Shown: positions 8,339 through 15,752, numbered from the stretch's first letter. The stretch: 44,444 bases of DNA from Comchoanobacter sp040266255 (GCA_040266255.1 JBDQEV010000008.1:1-44444); one strand, 5' to 3'. A program made the numbers and translations. The notes: a model not told the origin generated them from the letters alone.

Positions 8339-9393
8339 ATTTTATCAACCATTTTAATAAGATACGATTGTAGCAGCGGATTATTACAGTGATGAAGCAA
8401 TTTTAAAGCTTTTTTGCTCAGTTTTTGATGGTGTCTACTATTTGCAGCAAGATGGCATAATGAGTTAGCATAGGCGTGTGCAGAAGTTCTTTGGCTTTGG
8501 TATAAGCATAGAGGTTGTTGGTTGATAATGAGGTCAATAAGACACTTTAAATCCCCAAGTGCGAGGTTGAGGCCTAAACCTGCAATAGGATGGATGGCAT
8601 GTAAGGCTGTGCCAATTAGTGCAGTATTTTTATGATAAAAGGTATCAGATTGATGGCATGTGATTTTAAGCGATTGGTGGTAGCGACTTTCAACTAAATT
8701 AAGGTCAACCTGCTTTAAAGCAGATCTTAGGTGGTAGTTAAGACCATCTTCCTGAATGCTATTGTGTTGTTTGTAATCTGTGCACCAAACTAAATTAGAC
8801 TGATAAGGCTTGATGGGCAGTAGTGCAAATGTTCCATCGGGTGAAAATTTTTGGTATGCAAAGTCAATTTCTTCATAGTGCGTGACCAATGCAATATGTG
8901 CAAATTGATCTGGATCATGGACTGATCGTTGTATCCCTAATGTCTTTGCTACTTGAGAGTTTATGCCATCAGCTGCGATAATATAAGATGTATGTATGGT
9001 AGTTTGGTCTATATAAACCTTATCACCTAGCTTGTGTATATTTTGATAAGGCTTTGGTGCTAGCTCAAGATTAAAGCACTTTGAAGTATAAAGCCTCTCA
9101 AGTTCTTCATGTTTGATCATTGCGCATAAATATGGTTGATCACTATATTTGCTTTTAAGGTGAAAGTGATCGTCTTGCAGGCAAAGTTGCATTTTTTGAA
9201 TCGGGTGAACTTTGGGCAATAGGCTCAATCCCTCTAAGAATGTGATATATTTTGCGTGTAATGCGTAACACATTGCTTTTGGGTGCTGACTAGTATTTCC
9301 ATACCAGGTGAACTTAATGCCAGCGTGGTGTAATGAAATGGCGAAAATACTAGCGATAGGCCCAGCGCCAATCAATGTCACTGCATTATGCAT
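8332..9393 (-). CDS. ubiI: UbiH/UbiI-family FAD-dependent monooxygenase
   Basis: A 353-residue flavoprotein of the UbiH/COQ6 group, which hydroxylates the ubiquinone ring. The N-terminal dinucleotide loop is GAGPIAS, with the third glycine lost. The ADGINS (DG) motif lies mid-protein, and a GD-type motif (GTALHAIHPIAGLGLNLALGD) lies near residue 260. It follows ubiH in the pepP-ubiH-ubiI order of E. coli, hence the symbol. The ATG at 9393 overlaps the ubiH stop by 8 bp; the longer reading needs a TTG. Which ring carbon it oxidises cannot be told from sequence. Confidence 0.72.
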   Translation of the reverse strand: MHNAVTLIGAGPIASIFAISLHHAGIKFTWYGNTSQHPKAMCYALHAKYITFLEGLSLLPKVHPIQKMQLCLQDDHFHLKSKYSDQPYLCAMIKHEELERLYTSKCFNLELAPKPYQNIHKLGDKVYIDQTTIHTSYIIAADGINSQVAKTLGIQRSVHDPDQFAHIALVTHYEEIDFAYQKFSPDGTFALLPIKPYQSNLVWCTDYKQHNSIQEDGLNYHLRSALKQVDLNLVESRYHQSLKITCHQSDTFYHKNTALIGTALHAIHPIAGLGLNLALGDLKCLIDLIINQQPLCLYQSQRTSAHAYANSLCHLAANSRHHQKLSKKALKLLHHCNNPLLQSYLIKMVDKIC

Positions 9394-10390
9394 AGCGGTT
9401 TCCAAATTGGTATAAAATTGTTTGAGAGTTTTGGAATAAAGGCAGGGCAGTGAGTGTCAGGTGTCGTTTGATCGGCTGTGTAGTTATTGCATTCATGTCA
9501 TTGAAAAATTCTAAATTACTCAGGTGAATTCTATGCTGAAGTGCTTTTAAGTCTATTTGATGTTGTTGTGATAATACAGCTGCTTGAGATAAAAAGTGAT
9601 TAAATCCTTGCGCTGCTACAGGAGAAACCGTTACTGCTGCATCACCTAAAAAGAGAATGTTTGAATAAGGGTGTTGTTGAATGATATGGCTTTGAAAATC
9701 AAACCCAAATACGTTTTGTATCTTTAGGGTAGGAATATTGGGGAAAAAGGCTTGAATTTGTTCTTTTGAAACTTCACAGTGCTCTAAATCAGGGGGGCCG
9801 GTAAATATAATTTGACTATTATTGCCAGGTAATATTGCGCCACAAATACGGTGGCTAAACCTAAGCTCTAAGTCTTTAGAAGTGGTTTCACACTGAATGA
9901 TTTTAGCGTATCCTCTCGTTCCAACATCTTTTTTGATGTTGAGCTGACTTCTGCAAATAGATTTTTTTCCATCGCAGACTAGAAGGTTGGAAAATGTATG
10001 TTGATGCTGATTGGTTTTAACTTGTATTTTTTCTCCTGCAATGACTGATTCAATTGATTCTATGTTGATGTGTAGGTTTTTACATAGTTCATCTAAAAGA
10101 GAGTGGTAAGATACAGCATATGCAAGTTGGTTTGAGGGTGAACGCAGGCAAAGATGTCCTAGTCCATGACGTTGTGTAATTAATAAAGAAGGATAGGATG
10201 TGAGAATACGAGGAGTGATTCCAAGCTGGTGTAATAATTTAAGACTAGCGAGATTGAGCAAAATCTTTTTGCCATTTGGCTTAGGCTTTTCAGAGGCAAG
10301 TAGGTAAAATGGCCAGTTATTTTTTTTGCAGATTTGTGCACAAATGAGGCCAGATAGCCCAGCGCCAATAATTCCAACTATTTTTTGCAT
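9386..10390 (-). CDS. ubiH: UbiH-like FAD-dependent hydroxylase (ubiquinone biosynthesis)
   Basis: A 334-residue flavin monooxygenase. The FAD-binding loop GAGLSG is near residue 10, VCDGKKS is the central DG motif near 139, and LGDAAVTVSPVAAQGFNHFLS is the GD motif near 247 (the usual GDAAH histidine is Val). It is shorter than E. coli UbiH (392 aa). Its position between pepP and a second family member identifies it as UbiH, which is needed for aerobic ubiquinone synthesis. It overlaps the end of pepP by 13 bp. Confidence 0.78.
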   Translation of the reverse strand: MQKIVGIIGAGLSGLICAQICKKNNWPFYLLASEKPKPNGKKILLNLASLKLLHQLGITPRILTSYPSLLITQRHGLGHLCLRSPSNQLAYAVSYHSLLDELCKNLHINIESIESVIAGEKIQVKTNQHQHTFSNLLVCDGKKSICRSQLNIKKDVGTRGYAKIIQCETTSKDLELRFSHRICGAILPGNNSQIIFTGPPDLEHCEVSKEQIQAFFPNIPTLKIQNVFGFDFQSHIIQQHPYSNILFLGDAAVTVSPVAAQGFNHFLSQAAVLSQQHQIDLKALQHRIHLSNLEFFNDMNAITTQPIKRHLTLTALPLFQNSQTILYQFGNRYA

Positions 10391-11553
10391 AGCTTTTCAA
10401 TATCTGAAATAGATTTTACAGCTTCATGACTGAGTACATCGCAACCATCTGGAGTAATGAGTATCATGTCCTCTATGCGAATACCAATTTTTTCTTGTGG
10501 AATGTATATGCCGGGTTCTATGGTAACTACCATGTTTGTTTGTAGTTCTTTAAATCTGGCATCATGTACATCTAGCCCAACGCCATGTCCAATTCCATGA
10601 GGGAAGTATTTTTTATAGCTTTGTTGTGCAATGTGGTCATTTACTGTGCCAGAAAGATAATTGAGGTCAATTAAGTGTTGTGTTAGGATCCCCGCGGCAT
10701 GACTTTGTACATCAGACCATTTAATACCGGGCTTTAGCATAGTAATGCAGCTATGTTGTGCGTCTAATACAGCCTCATATATTGCTTGTTGTTTGGTTGT
10801 AAATCGACCAGCTTTGGGGAAGGTTCTTGTGATATCAGATGCATATCCAAGGTACTCGCATCCAGCATCAACTAGAATCAGGTGGTCTTGAGATAAGTCA
10901 TCATTGTTTTGTTGATAATGCAGTGTGCATGCATTGATACCAGATGCAATAATTGGTGGGTAAGCTAAATCTCTGGTATTGTGCTGACAAATAAACTGGT
11001 AGAATGCACCTTCTAGGCAAAGTTCATTATGATAGTTTCGAACATTCTCCATCAGAAAGTTATGTCCATTTGCTGAAATAGAAGTTGCTTTTTTAATGGC
11101 TTTAATTTCATCACTATCCTTAATAAGGCGCATAGGGTGTGTTAAAGTTTTGATATCATGCTGCTTTACTGTGGGAGCAATACGATTAAGATCAGTATTA
11201 GTATATATTTCACTAATTTGATAGTTCTCTAAATATTGAGGGATTAAGGTGTTGATTTTCTCAATAGGGTGCCAGTGATCAATGCTATATTCTTTGATAC
11301 ATCTATTGGCTAATCTTTTTCCTTCCCACAATCTGTTTTTTTCTGAGCATTCTCTCGAGAATACAATTGATTGTGTAGGAAGAATAAGGAGCCATAAAAG
11401 AGGTTCTTTCATTCCGCTTAAGTAGTACTGGTCTACATTAGGATGAAAGAGGTGCTGTACATCGTTGCTTCTAATTGCTGCATCATCTTGAAAAATAAGA
11501 ATGGCTTGATTATCTTTAAGTTTGGCTTGTGAGGTTGCAATTCTATTTTTCAT
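10378..11553 (-). CDS. pepP: Xaa-Pro aminopeptidase (aminopeptidase P)
   Basis: A 391-residue cytosolic metallopeptidase that removes N-terminal residues before proline. An N-terminal creatinase-like domain is followed by the pita-bread catalytic domain. The dinuclear manganese ligands are visible: Asp in LVDAG and Asp in ASDITRTFP, His in FPHGIGHGVGLDVHD, Glu in TIEPGIY and Glu in RIEDM. The length is somewhat below E. coli PepP (441). It is the first gene of the operon pepP-ubiH-ubiI-dapB, with overlapping ends throughout. Confidence 0.92.
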   Translation of the reverse strand: MKNRIATSQAKLKDNQAILIFQDDAAIRSNDVQHLFHPNVDQYYLSGMKEPLLWLLILPTQSIVFSRECSEKNRLWEGKRLANRCIKEYSIDHWHPIEKINTLIPQYLENYQISEIYTNTDLNRIAPTVKQHDIKTLTHPMRLIKDSDEIKAIKKATSISANGHNFLMENVRNYHNELCLEGAFYQFICQHNTRDLAYPPIIASGINACTLHYQQNNDDLSQDHLILVDAGCEYLGYASDITRTFPKAGRFTTKQQAIYEAVLDAQHSCITMLKPGIKWSDVQSHAAGILTQHLIDLNYLSGTVNDHIAQQSYKKYFPHGIGHGVGLDVHDARFKELQTNMVVTIEPGIYIPQEKIGIRIEDMILITPDGCDVLSHEAVKSISDIEKLCKK

Positions 11554-11580
11554 TTAACATCCACTGTAACTTTGTAATTA

Positions 11581-11608
11581 ATTCTAACATATGTGTTGAG
11601 CTTGTCTA
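11581..11608 (-). promoter_or_regulatory. probable promoter of the pepP-ubi operon
   Basis: On the minus strand TAGACA, 16 bp, then TAGAAT preceded by TG (extended -10). It lies 28 bp before the pepP start codon and is divergent from the promoter of the following accessory gene. Confidence 0.4.
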
Positions 11609-11663
11609 GATGGGGATTAAAATTTAATGTGATTATATAACGGTTCACTTTCCAGTTAGTATA

Positions 11664-11691
11664 TTGATTTTATTGTATTTTTATGTATAAT
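11664..11691 (+). promoter_or_regulatory. strong sigma-70 promoter of the IQ-motif gene
   Basis: TTGATT, 16 bp spacer, perfect TATAAT. It lies 33 bp before the start codon of the 197-residue membrane protein. The paralogous gene downstream has an equally good promoter of its own. Confidence 0.65.
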
Positions 11692-11723
11692 GTTGATTAA
11701 AAAGAAAAAGGTAGTATTAAGAT

Positions 11724-12317
11724 ATGAGTATATATATTGAAGCTAGAGATATAAAAGAAAATTTGATTGAGTTGCTAGTGAGCTTAGCTTACACTTTATG
11801 TATTCCTGCAGCCATGTTCATTAGTTTATTCACATTTGATTCCAGCTATTTATTGGCGTTAGAGTTTTTGTATTTCGGGTTAAGATCATTTTGTCTGGTT
11901 GCATTAGGCATTCTATTGTCGCCAGTATATGCAGTAGAGTTCATTGTTGATAAGTTTAAAGCAAAGGAAGGTAGAGTAGACAATCTAGAAACAAGTGCTG
12001 CAATTAAGATACAGCGTGTATGGAGGGAATATAGTTTACAGCAAAAGGTTTTGCTTGCTACTAAAAAATCAGATGATAATTTCAAAAGTTTCGATCATAC
12101 AATTTCAGGCTTAAGTAAGGATGTTATAGGCAGTGAAGAGTCATATGCTCATAATATACGTATAGCGAAGGTGGTTGATGAGTTAAATAGTCAGTTCAGT
12201 TATCATATGGTAGATAAAGACTGGAGCTCCACTACTAGTTTCTCCTCTGACCAGGCAGCAGCGTCCAAAAATAGTGTTGCAACATATGCTGAAGTTTTAA
12301 AGCATAATTTATTATAG
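11724..12317 (+). CDS. unknown membrane protein with an IQ-like motif, candidate effector
   Basis: 197 residues, no recognised family. The N-terminus (MSIYIEARDIKEN) is followed by hydrophobic segments at about residues 15-38 and 45-75, ending in GILLSPVY. Residues 92-103, A-A-I-K-I-Q-R-V-W-R-E-Y, match the core of the eukaryotic IQ (calmodulin-binding) motif: I-Q-x-x-x-R, with an aromatic residue before the Arg. The rest is polar, ending in a Ser-rich tail (WSSTTSFSSDQAAASKNS, about residues 166-183). A paralog follows at 12504 with the same N-terminal pattern, the same GILLSPVY and an identical Ser-rich tail. It has its own strong promoter and terminator. A host-targeted or secreted role is inference. 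Confidence 0.6.
   Translation: MSIYIEARDIKENLIELLVSLAYTLCIPAAMFISLFTFDSSYLLALEFLYFGLRSFCLVALGILLSPVYAVEFIVDKFKAKEGRVDNLETSAAIKIQRVWREYSLQQKVLLATKKSDDNFKSFDHTISGLSKDVIGSEESYAHNIRIAKVVDELNSQFSYHMVDKDWSSTTSFSSDQAAASKNSVATYAEVLKHNLL
12213..12280 (+). repeat. 68-bp identical module, copy 1
   Basis: This 68 bp stretch is identical to 12951-13018. It encodes the Ser-rich tail DKDWSSTTSFSSDQAAASKNSV in both neighbouring paralogs and contains the palindrome TGGAGCTCCA. The rest of the two genes is far more diverged. Confidence 0.95.
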
Positions 12318-12331
12318 CAAATATTTTCTAA

Positions 12332-12364
12332 GATCCAGCTGCACTATCAGCTGGGTCTTTTTTT
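12332..12364 (+). terminator. intrinsic terminator after the IQ-motif gene
   Basis: A 10 bp stem (GATCCAGCTG with CAGCTGGGTC, one G-T pair), a 6-base loop and then a run of seven T. It separates the two paralogous genes into independent transcription units. Confidence 0.88.
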
Positions 12365-12450
12365 ATTGCGTATCAGGTATGTTACTGACCTTGAATGGTT
12401 GATCAGTCTACAGATATTAGCTGCATTCTGGTCGATAAGTGTATAAGTAG

Positions 12451-12480
12451 TTGACTTTTTTGTACTTTTAGTGGTATAAT
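12451..12480 (+). promoter_or_regulatory. sigma-70 promoter of the second paralog
   Basis: TTGACT, 18 bp spacer, perfect TATAAT, 24 bp before the start codon at 12504. Confidence 0.6.
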
Positions 12481-12503
12481 AAATAAAAAAAGAGGGATAA
12501 AAT

Positions 12504-13040
12504 ATGAATATTTATCAAGAAGCTAAAAATATGAAAGAAAACGTCATGACCTTCGCATTAGGGGTTTTAGCGTTAATTGCTTTCCCATTTTTATATGTCG
12601 TATATTTAATACAAGGTAATAAGGCTCTTGCTGAATTAGCTAAAAACGTTATTTTAAGTAGTTTAGTAGAGATCCCAGTATCATTAATGTTGATTATTTC
12701 TGGAATTTTGTTGTCACCAGTATATTTAGTAGCCGCTGTTGTTAATATACATAATGAAGTGATCGCTGAGCAGAGATTATCCAAATTGTCTGACGCAGTA
12801 TATGTGCAGAGAGAGAAGACTTGGCTTAAAACTCTAGCAGCTGAAAAAGCGACGGTTGAAAATGGAAAAAGCTGGGATGCTACTATCAACTCTATGAGTC
12901 TAGCAGCTATGTCTTCTATGTCGACGCTTAATGACGCTCAAAATATTGATGATAAAGACTGGAGCTCCACTACTAGTTTCTCCTCTGACCAGGCAGCAGC
13001 GTCCAAAAATAGTGTTGCTAAATCGGATCTTTTTTGTTAA
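12504..13040 (+). CDS. unknown membrane protein, paralog of the IQ-motif protein
   Basis: 178 residues, no recognised family. The N-terminus MNIYQEAKNMKEN parallels the upstream gene, and two hydrophobic stretches follow (about 15-35 and 53-78) with the shared GILLSPVY. The segment where the upstream paralog has its IQ motif is instead coded partly by a 28-bp stretch identical to the uppS gene, read in another frame. After that the two proteins align again loosely (GKSWDATINSMS against FKSFDHTISGLS). The last 23 residues before AKSDLFC repeat the Ser-rich tail of the paralog. Strong own promoter and a GAGGG ribosome site. The function is unknown. Confidence 0.6.
   Translation: MNIYQEAKNMKENVMTFALGVLALIAFPFLYVVYLIQGNKALAELAKNVILSSLVEIPVSLMLIISGILLSPVYLVAAVVNIHNEVIAEQRLSKLSDAVYVQREKTWLKTLAAEKATVENGKSWDATINSMSLAAMSSMSTLNDAQNIDDKDWSSTTSFSSDQAAASKNSVAKSDLFC
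12791..12818 (+). repeat. 28-bp sequence identical to part of uppS
   Basis: Identical base for base to 18476-18503 in uppS, same orientation, followed by further partial identity (TTGG after two mismatches). Here it codes DAVYVQREK; in uppS it codes TQYMCRERR in a different frame. A chance match of this length in 44 kb is negligible. Confidence 0.95.
12951..13018 (+). repeat. 68-bp identical module, copy 2
   Basis: Exact copy of 12213-12280, in the same reading frame relative to its gene. Seven codons and a stop follow, whereas copy 1 is followed by twelve unrelated codons. Confidence 0.95.
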
Positions 13041-13109
13041 ATGAAGTGAAGATTGATATTAACCTAAGGATATCATATTTTAAATTAAGATTGATATTAG
13101 GTGGCTTTG

Positions 13110-13411
13110 ATGGTTGAAAGTATTATAGAAAGGGTTATGGCATTTATAAAGTTTTAGTTACTGTAGCTTTTTTGCTATTATCTAATATTATAAGTAATGT
13201 GGTGTTGTTGAGCTATATTGCTTTGATCTCACTGATGGTAGTTGGTACAGCATTTGTGTATAAAGTTCTGAATGATAGAGGCTCTTTCTCTAAATCGACT
13301 TCATGTCAGGCAAAAACTTTCCTCGCAGAAAGCGCCCATGCAGTTAGATCAGTGTGTGGTGAGTACGACAGAGAGGATAGGTGTGCTTTAAAGCCACCTT
13401 TAAGTACATAA
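13110..13411 (+). pseudogene. frameshifted small membrane protein gene
   Basis: The ATG at 13110 has an AGGTGG ribosome site but reads only 15 codons (MVESIIERVMAFIKF) to a TAG at 13155. A shift of one base near the TTTT run at 13152-13155 joins it to a long open frame. That frame codes a strongly hydrophobic segment (VAFLLLSNIISNVVLLSYIA) and a polar tail ending GEYDREDRCALKPPLST at 13411. The second frame alone has only a TTG start at 13172 without a ribosome site. It is most simply a recently broken gene of about 100 residues; a sequencing error or an expression-controlling slip cannot be excluded. Confidence 0.55.
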
Positions 13412-13427
13412 AGTTGAGGAGTTATGA

Positions 13428-13670
13428 ATGGATATAATTGCATTTCTTGGATGGTTACTGGTTTTCAACATATCTTTTTTGTTGTTCAGTATGGCTTTGG
13501 TGTATTTCTTTTCTCACTGTATGTGGAAAATGACTGTTGTATTTTTAGATCTTAAAAAAGAAGATTATTTGATAGAGTGTGCACGGTTTATGTCTATGTA
13601 TAAGCTATTAATTATTTTCTTTTTATTGATGCCATATTTAGTGTTAAAGCTAGAGTTATTGACAATATAA
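13428..13670 (+). CDS. small unknown membrane protein
   Basis: 80 residues with two predicted membrane segments (about 5-30 and 57-76) and a short charged middle (DLKKEDYLIECARF). The GAGGAG ribosome site is eight bases before the ATG at 13428. It follows the broken gene by 16 bp and may have been cotranscribed with it. No family is recognised. It ends three bases before the left end of a short inverted-end element. Confidence 0.55.
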   Translation: MDIIAFLGWLLVFNISFLLFSMALVYFFSHCMWKMTVVFLDLKKEDYLIECARFMSMYKLLIIFFLLMPYLVLKLELLTI

Positions 13671-13673
13671 AAG

Positions 13674-13827
13674 GTCCTGACTAGATCTTCGCTCTGAACG
13701 GTCATATCTAAAGTGGGACTTATCGAAAGCAACCTAAAGACTTCCTCAAAGAGGCATGCACACAAGGTTACGACTTCTCCGTCCACAAGTGTTCAGTTGA
13801 TTCGAGAACAAACTCACTAATCAGGAC
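13674..13827 (+). mobile_element. 154-bp element with inverted ends, MITE-like or IS remnant
   Basis: GTCCTGACTAG at 13674-13684 is mirrored by CTAATCAGGAC at 13817-13827 (reverse complement GTCCTGATTAG, one mismatch in 11). The interior has no convincing gene. A short non-autonomous element or the two ends of a deleted insertion sequence would look like this. No clear target duplication is visible. Confidence 0.4.
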
Positions 13828-13870
13828 TCAATTTGATTATAGCACTAATTAGTGTGGTGTCAGAAATAAT

Positions 13871-13996
13871 TTATCTTTTTTGTTCAGGGTCTTGATGTTT
13901 TGCGATAAGATCTTTGATCTTTTTAAGCTTCTTTATAAGTCTAGCATTTTCATTTCGTAGTGCTTTTAACTCATTTTTTTCAATTATACTCATCAT
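13871..13996 (-). CDS. 41-aa coiled-coil peptide (possible gene)
   Basis: An ATG-ATG start at 13996 opens 41 codons reading MMSIIEKNELKALRNENARL, then a Lys-rich helix ending HQDPEQKR. The heptad-like Leu/Ile spacing (Leu-10, Leu-20, Leu-24, Leu-31) suggests a short coiled coil. There is no good ribosome site. It is the only convincing coding signal in the 13671-14092 gap. The remainder of that gap holds the inverted-end element and a perfect palindrome CACTAATTAGTG near 13843. Confidence 0.4.
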   Translation of the reverse strand: MMSIIEKNELKALRNENARLIKKLKKIKDLIAKHQDPEQKR

Positions 13997-14092
13997 GTTT
14001 CAAAATAGTTATTGATATGATTATAGCAAGTATCTTGTTATATTCTAGTAGATCGAGTCAATTAATCTAGTCATAAGGATGAGGAGAATGCA

Positions 14093-14608
14093 GTGACATA
14101 TGTTTTAATCGCTTATTATAGTGCGTCCCAACAAGTTGAAAAAATGGCAGGGCATGTATCTAGGGGGCTATATGCTAGTGGTGTTAATTATACAATTAAA
14201 AAAATTAAGCCATTGAGAGAGTGTAATGAGGATAGCAGTTATGTCACCTTAGAAGATTTAGCATCTTGTAATGGATTGATACTAGGTTCACCTACAAGGT
14301 TTGGGCAGCCGGCTACCGCAGTGAGTCATATGTGGGATCAAACAGCAGGGTTGTGGATTCAAAAAGCATTAGTTGGGAAGCCTGCAGCAGTATTTACATC
14401 TAGTTCTAATCAGATATCAGGGCAGTCAACTTTATTAAATCTTGCGGTACCGTTATTGCACCATGGCATGATGGTGATGGGGATGGTAGGTGATGACCAG
14501 TCTCCATATGGTGCTTACTCCTCAGAAGATGATGAGCAGGCTGGGGTAGAAAGGGCCTTTGCTTTAGGGCAAAAAATGGCTGAAATTGTTCAAAAGATCA
14601 ATAAATAG
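14093..14608 (+). CDS. wrbA: WrbA-like flavodoxin-fold NAD(P)H:quinone oxidoreductase
   Basis: 171 residues. The FMN-binding N-terminus (VLIAYYSASQQVEKMA), the GSPTRFGQPATAV loop near residue 64, and the LLHHGMMVMG and SPYGA segments match WrbA closely. WrbA reduces quinones by two electrons, protecting against redox cycling. It is shorter than E. coli WrbA (198), mainly through trimmed loops. GTG start with a GAGGAG site seven bases upstream; the ATG just before it leads to an immediate stop. It precedes the rpsB leader. Confidence 0.85.
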   Translation: MTYVLIAYYSASQQVEKMAGHVSRGLYASGVNYTIKKIKPLRECNEDSSYVTLEDLASCNGLILGSPTRFGQPATAVSHMWDQTAGLWIQKALVGKPAAVFTSSSNQISGQSTLLNLAVPLLHHGMMVMGMVGDDQSPYGAYSSEDDEQAGVERAFALGQKMAEIVQKINK

Positions 14609-14691
14609 TAGGTTTTTTAGTGATTTCCTTGAGGTATGTCTGAGGATATGCTAGTTTGATGTCATTAAACACGCAGTGAGAACGGTTCATA

Positions 14692-14743
14692 AGGGTGCTG
14701 ATATTCAGTTTTTTCGGACTGCTGCTGCGGGAGAAGTAACCCT
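14692..14743 (+). promoter_or_regulatory. candidate structured leader of rpsB mRNA
   Basis: The region just before rpsB can fold with an outer AGGGT/ACCCT stem (14692-14696 with 14739-14743), an inner CTGA-TAT-TCAG hairpin (14698-14708) and an alternative CAGT/ACTG pairing. It ends directly at the GGAG ribosome site. In E. coli rpsB-tsf is controlled by S2 binding to its leader; a similar role here is inference. Confidence 0.35.
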
Positions 14744-14756
14744 GGAGATAAATAAT

Positions 14757-15752
14757 ATGGTTGATATAGTAGATATAAAAGATATGTTTGATTGTGCGAT
14801 CCATTTAGGACACAAGCATGCTAACCCAAAAATGTCAGAGCACATTTTTACAGAGAAAAATGGTCTGAAGATTATAGATTTAGTTCAAACTCAGGCACTG
14901 TTCCAAGAAGCATTGGTATATATTCAAAAAATTGTTAGTGCAGGTGGAAATGTAGTTTTTGTAGGAACAAAGCCTTCTGCACAAGAAATTGTTGCAAAAT
15001 ATGGTGCACAAATGGGAATGCCTTATGTGGATCAAAGATGGCTTGGAGGGATGCTCACTAATTTTAAGACAGTAAAGTCACGTGTAGGACGTTTAGAGCA
15101 TCTGAATAAGATTTTTGATGCTGGCGATTTACGTGGTATGACTAAGAAAGAGCGATTAGTGCTTCAGCGTGAGCGTGCAAAATTAGCTTTAAACTTAGGT
15201 GGTGTTCAAGACCTGAATGCATTACCAGAAGCCTTGTTTGTGGTTGATGTTGCACAAGAAAGAATTGCAATTCGCGAAGCTAACAAGCTTGGTATTCCAG
15301 TGATCGGTATTGTAGATACCAACTGCTCTCCTGATGGTATTGATTTTGTTATACCGGGTAATGATGATGCATTAAGTGCAATTGAGTACTACATGAGCTG
15401 TGCTGCATCAGTTGTAGAGTCATCTAGAAAGGTGTTTGAAGCAGAGCAAAGCAAGTTGGCGAAAAAGTCTTTACCGAAGATTTCAAAACAGGTTGTTGCA
15501 AAAGAAGAAAAAGAACCGTCTGAGAATGTCACAGAGGTGAAAAAATCAGATGATACTGCAGAGAAGGCTAAAGTTGAATCTGCTCCTAAGAAAAAGCGTG
15601 TTGTTAAGAAGAAAGCTGAAGTTAAATCAGAAGATGCTGAGTCAGCATCTGAAGAAAAGAGTCGCGTAGTGAACAAGGTTGCGAAAAAGCCAGCAGTAAA
15701 AAAATCGACTGTAGCTAAAGATGCAGATAAAAAGCCTACAACCAAGGAGTAA
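14757..15752 (+). CDS. rpsB: 30S ribosomal protein S2 with long Lys-rich tail
   Basis: 331 residues. The first about 230 are ordinary S2 (MFDCAIHLGHKHANPKM, VGTKPSAQEIV, RWLGGMLTNFKTVKSRV, VVDVAQERIAIREANKLGIP, DTNCSPDGIDFVIPGNDDA). The remaining about 100 residues are low-complexity Lys/Ala/Glu/Ser/Val, ending KKPTTKE. E. coli S2 has 241 residues, so the tail is an addition. The start is the ATG at 14757 with GGAG nine bases upstream; a reading from 14676 adds residues unlike S2. It is followed by tsf after an AAGGAG site inside the rpsB end. Confidence 0.97.
   Translation: MVDIVDIKDMFDCAIHLGHKHANPKMSEHIFTEKNGLKIIDLVQTQALFQEALVYIQKIVSAGGNVVFVGTKPSAQEIVAKYGAQMGMPYVDQRWLGGMLTNFKTVKSRVGRLEHLNKIFDAGDLRGMTKKERLVLQRERAKLALNLGGVQDLNALPEALFVVDVAQERIAIREANKLGIPVIGIVDTNCSPDGIDFVIPGNDDALSAIEYYMSCAASVVESSRKVFEAEQSKLAKKSLPKISKQVVAKEEKEPSENVTEVKKSDDTAEKAKVESAPKKKRVVKKKAEVKSEDAESASEEKSRVVNKVAKKPAVKKSTVAKDADKKPTTKE

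Noticed and set aside
13843..13854. Perfect palindrome CACTAATTAGTG
   Set aside because: No nearby gene starts or T-run, so neither an operator nor a terminator can be supported.
14676..14756. Longer rpsB start
   Set aside because: The 27 extra residues do not resemble S2 and cover the structured leader; the ATG at 14757 has the ribosome site.
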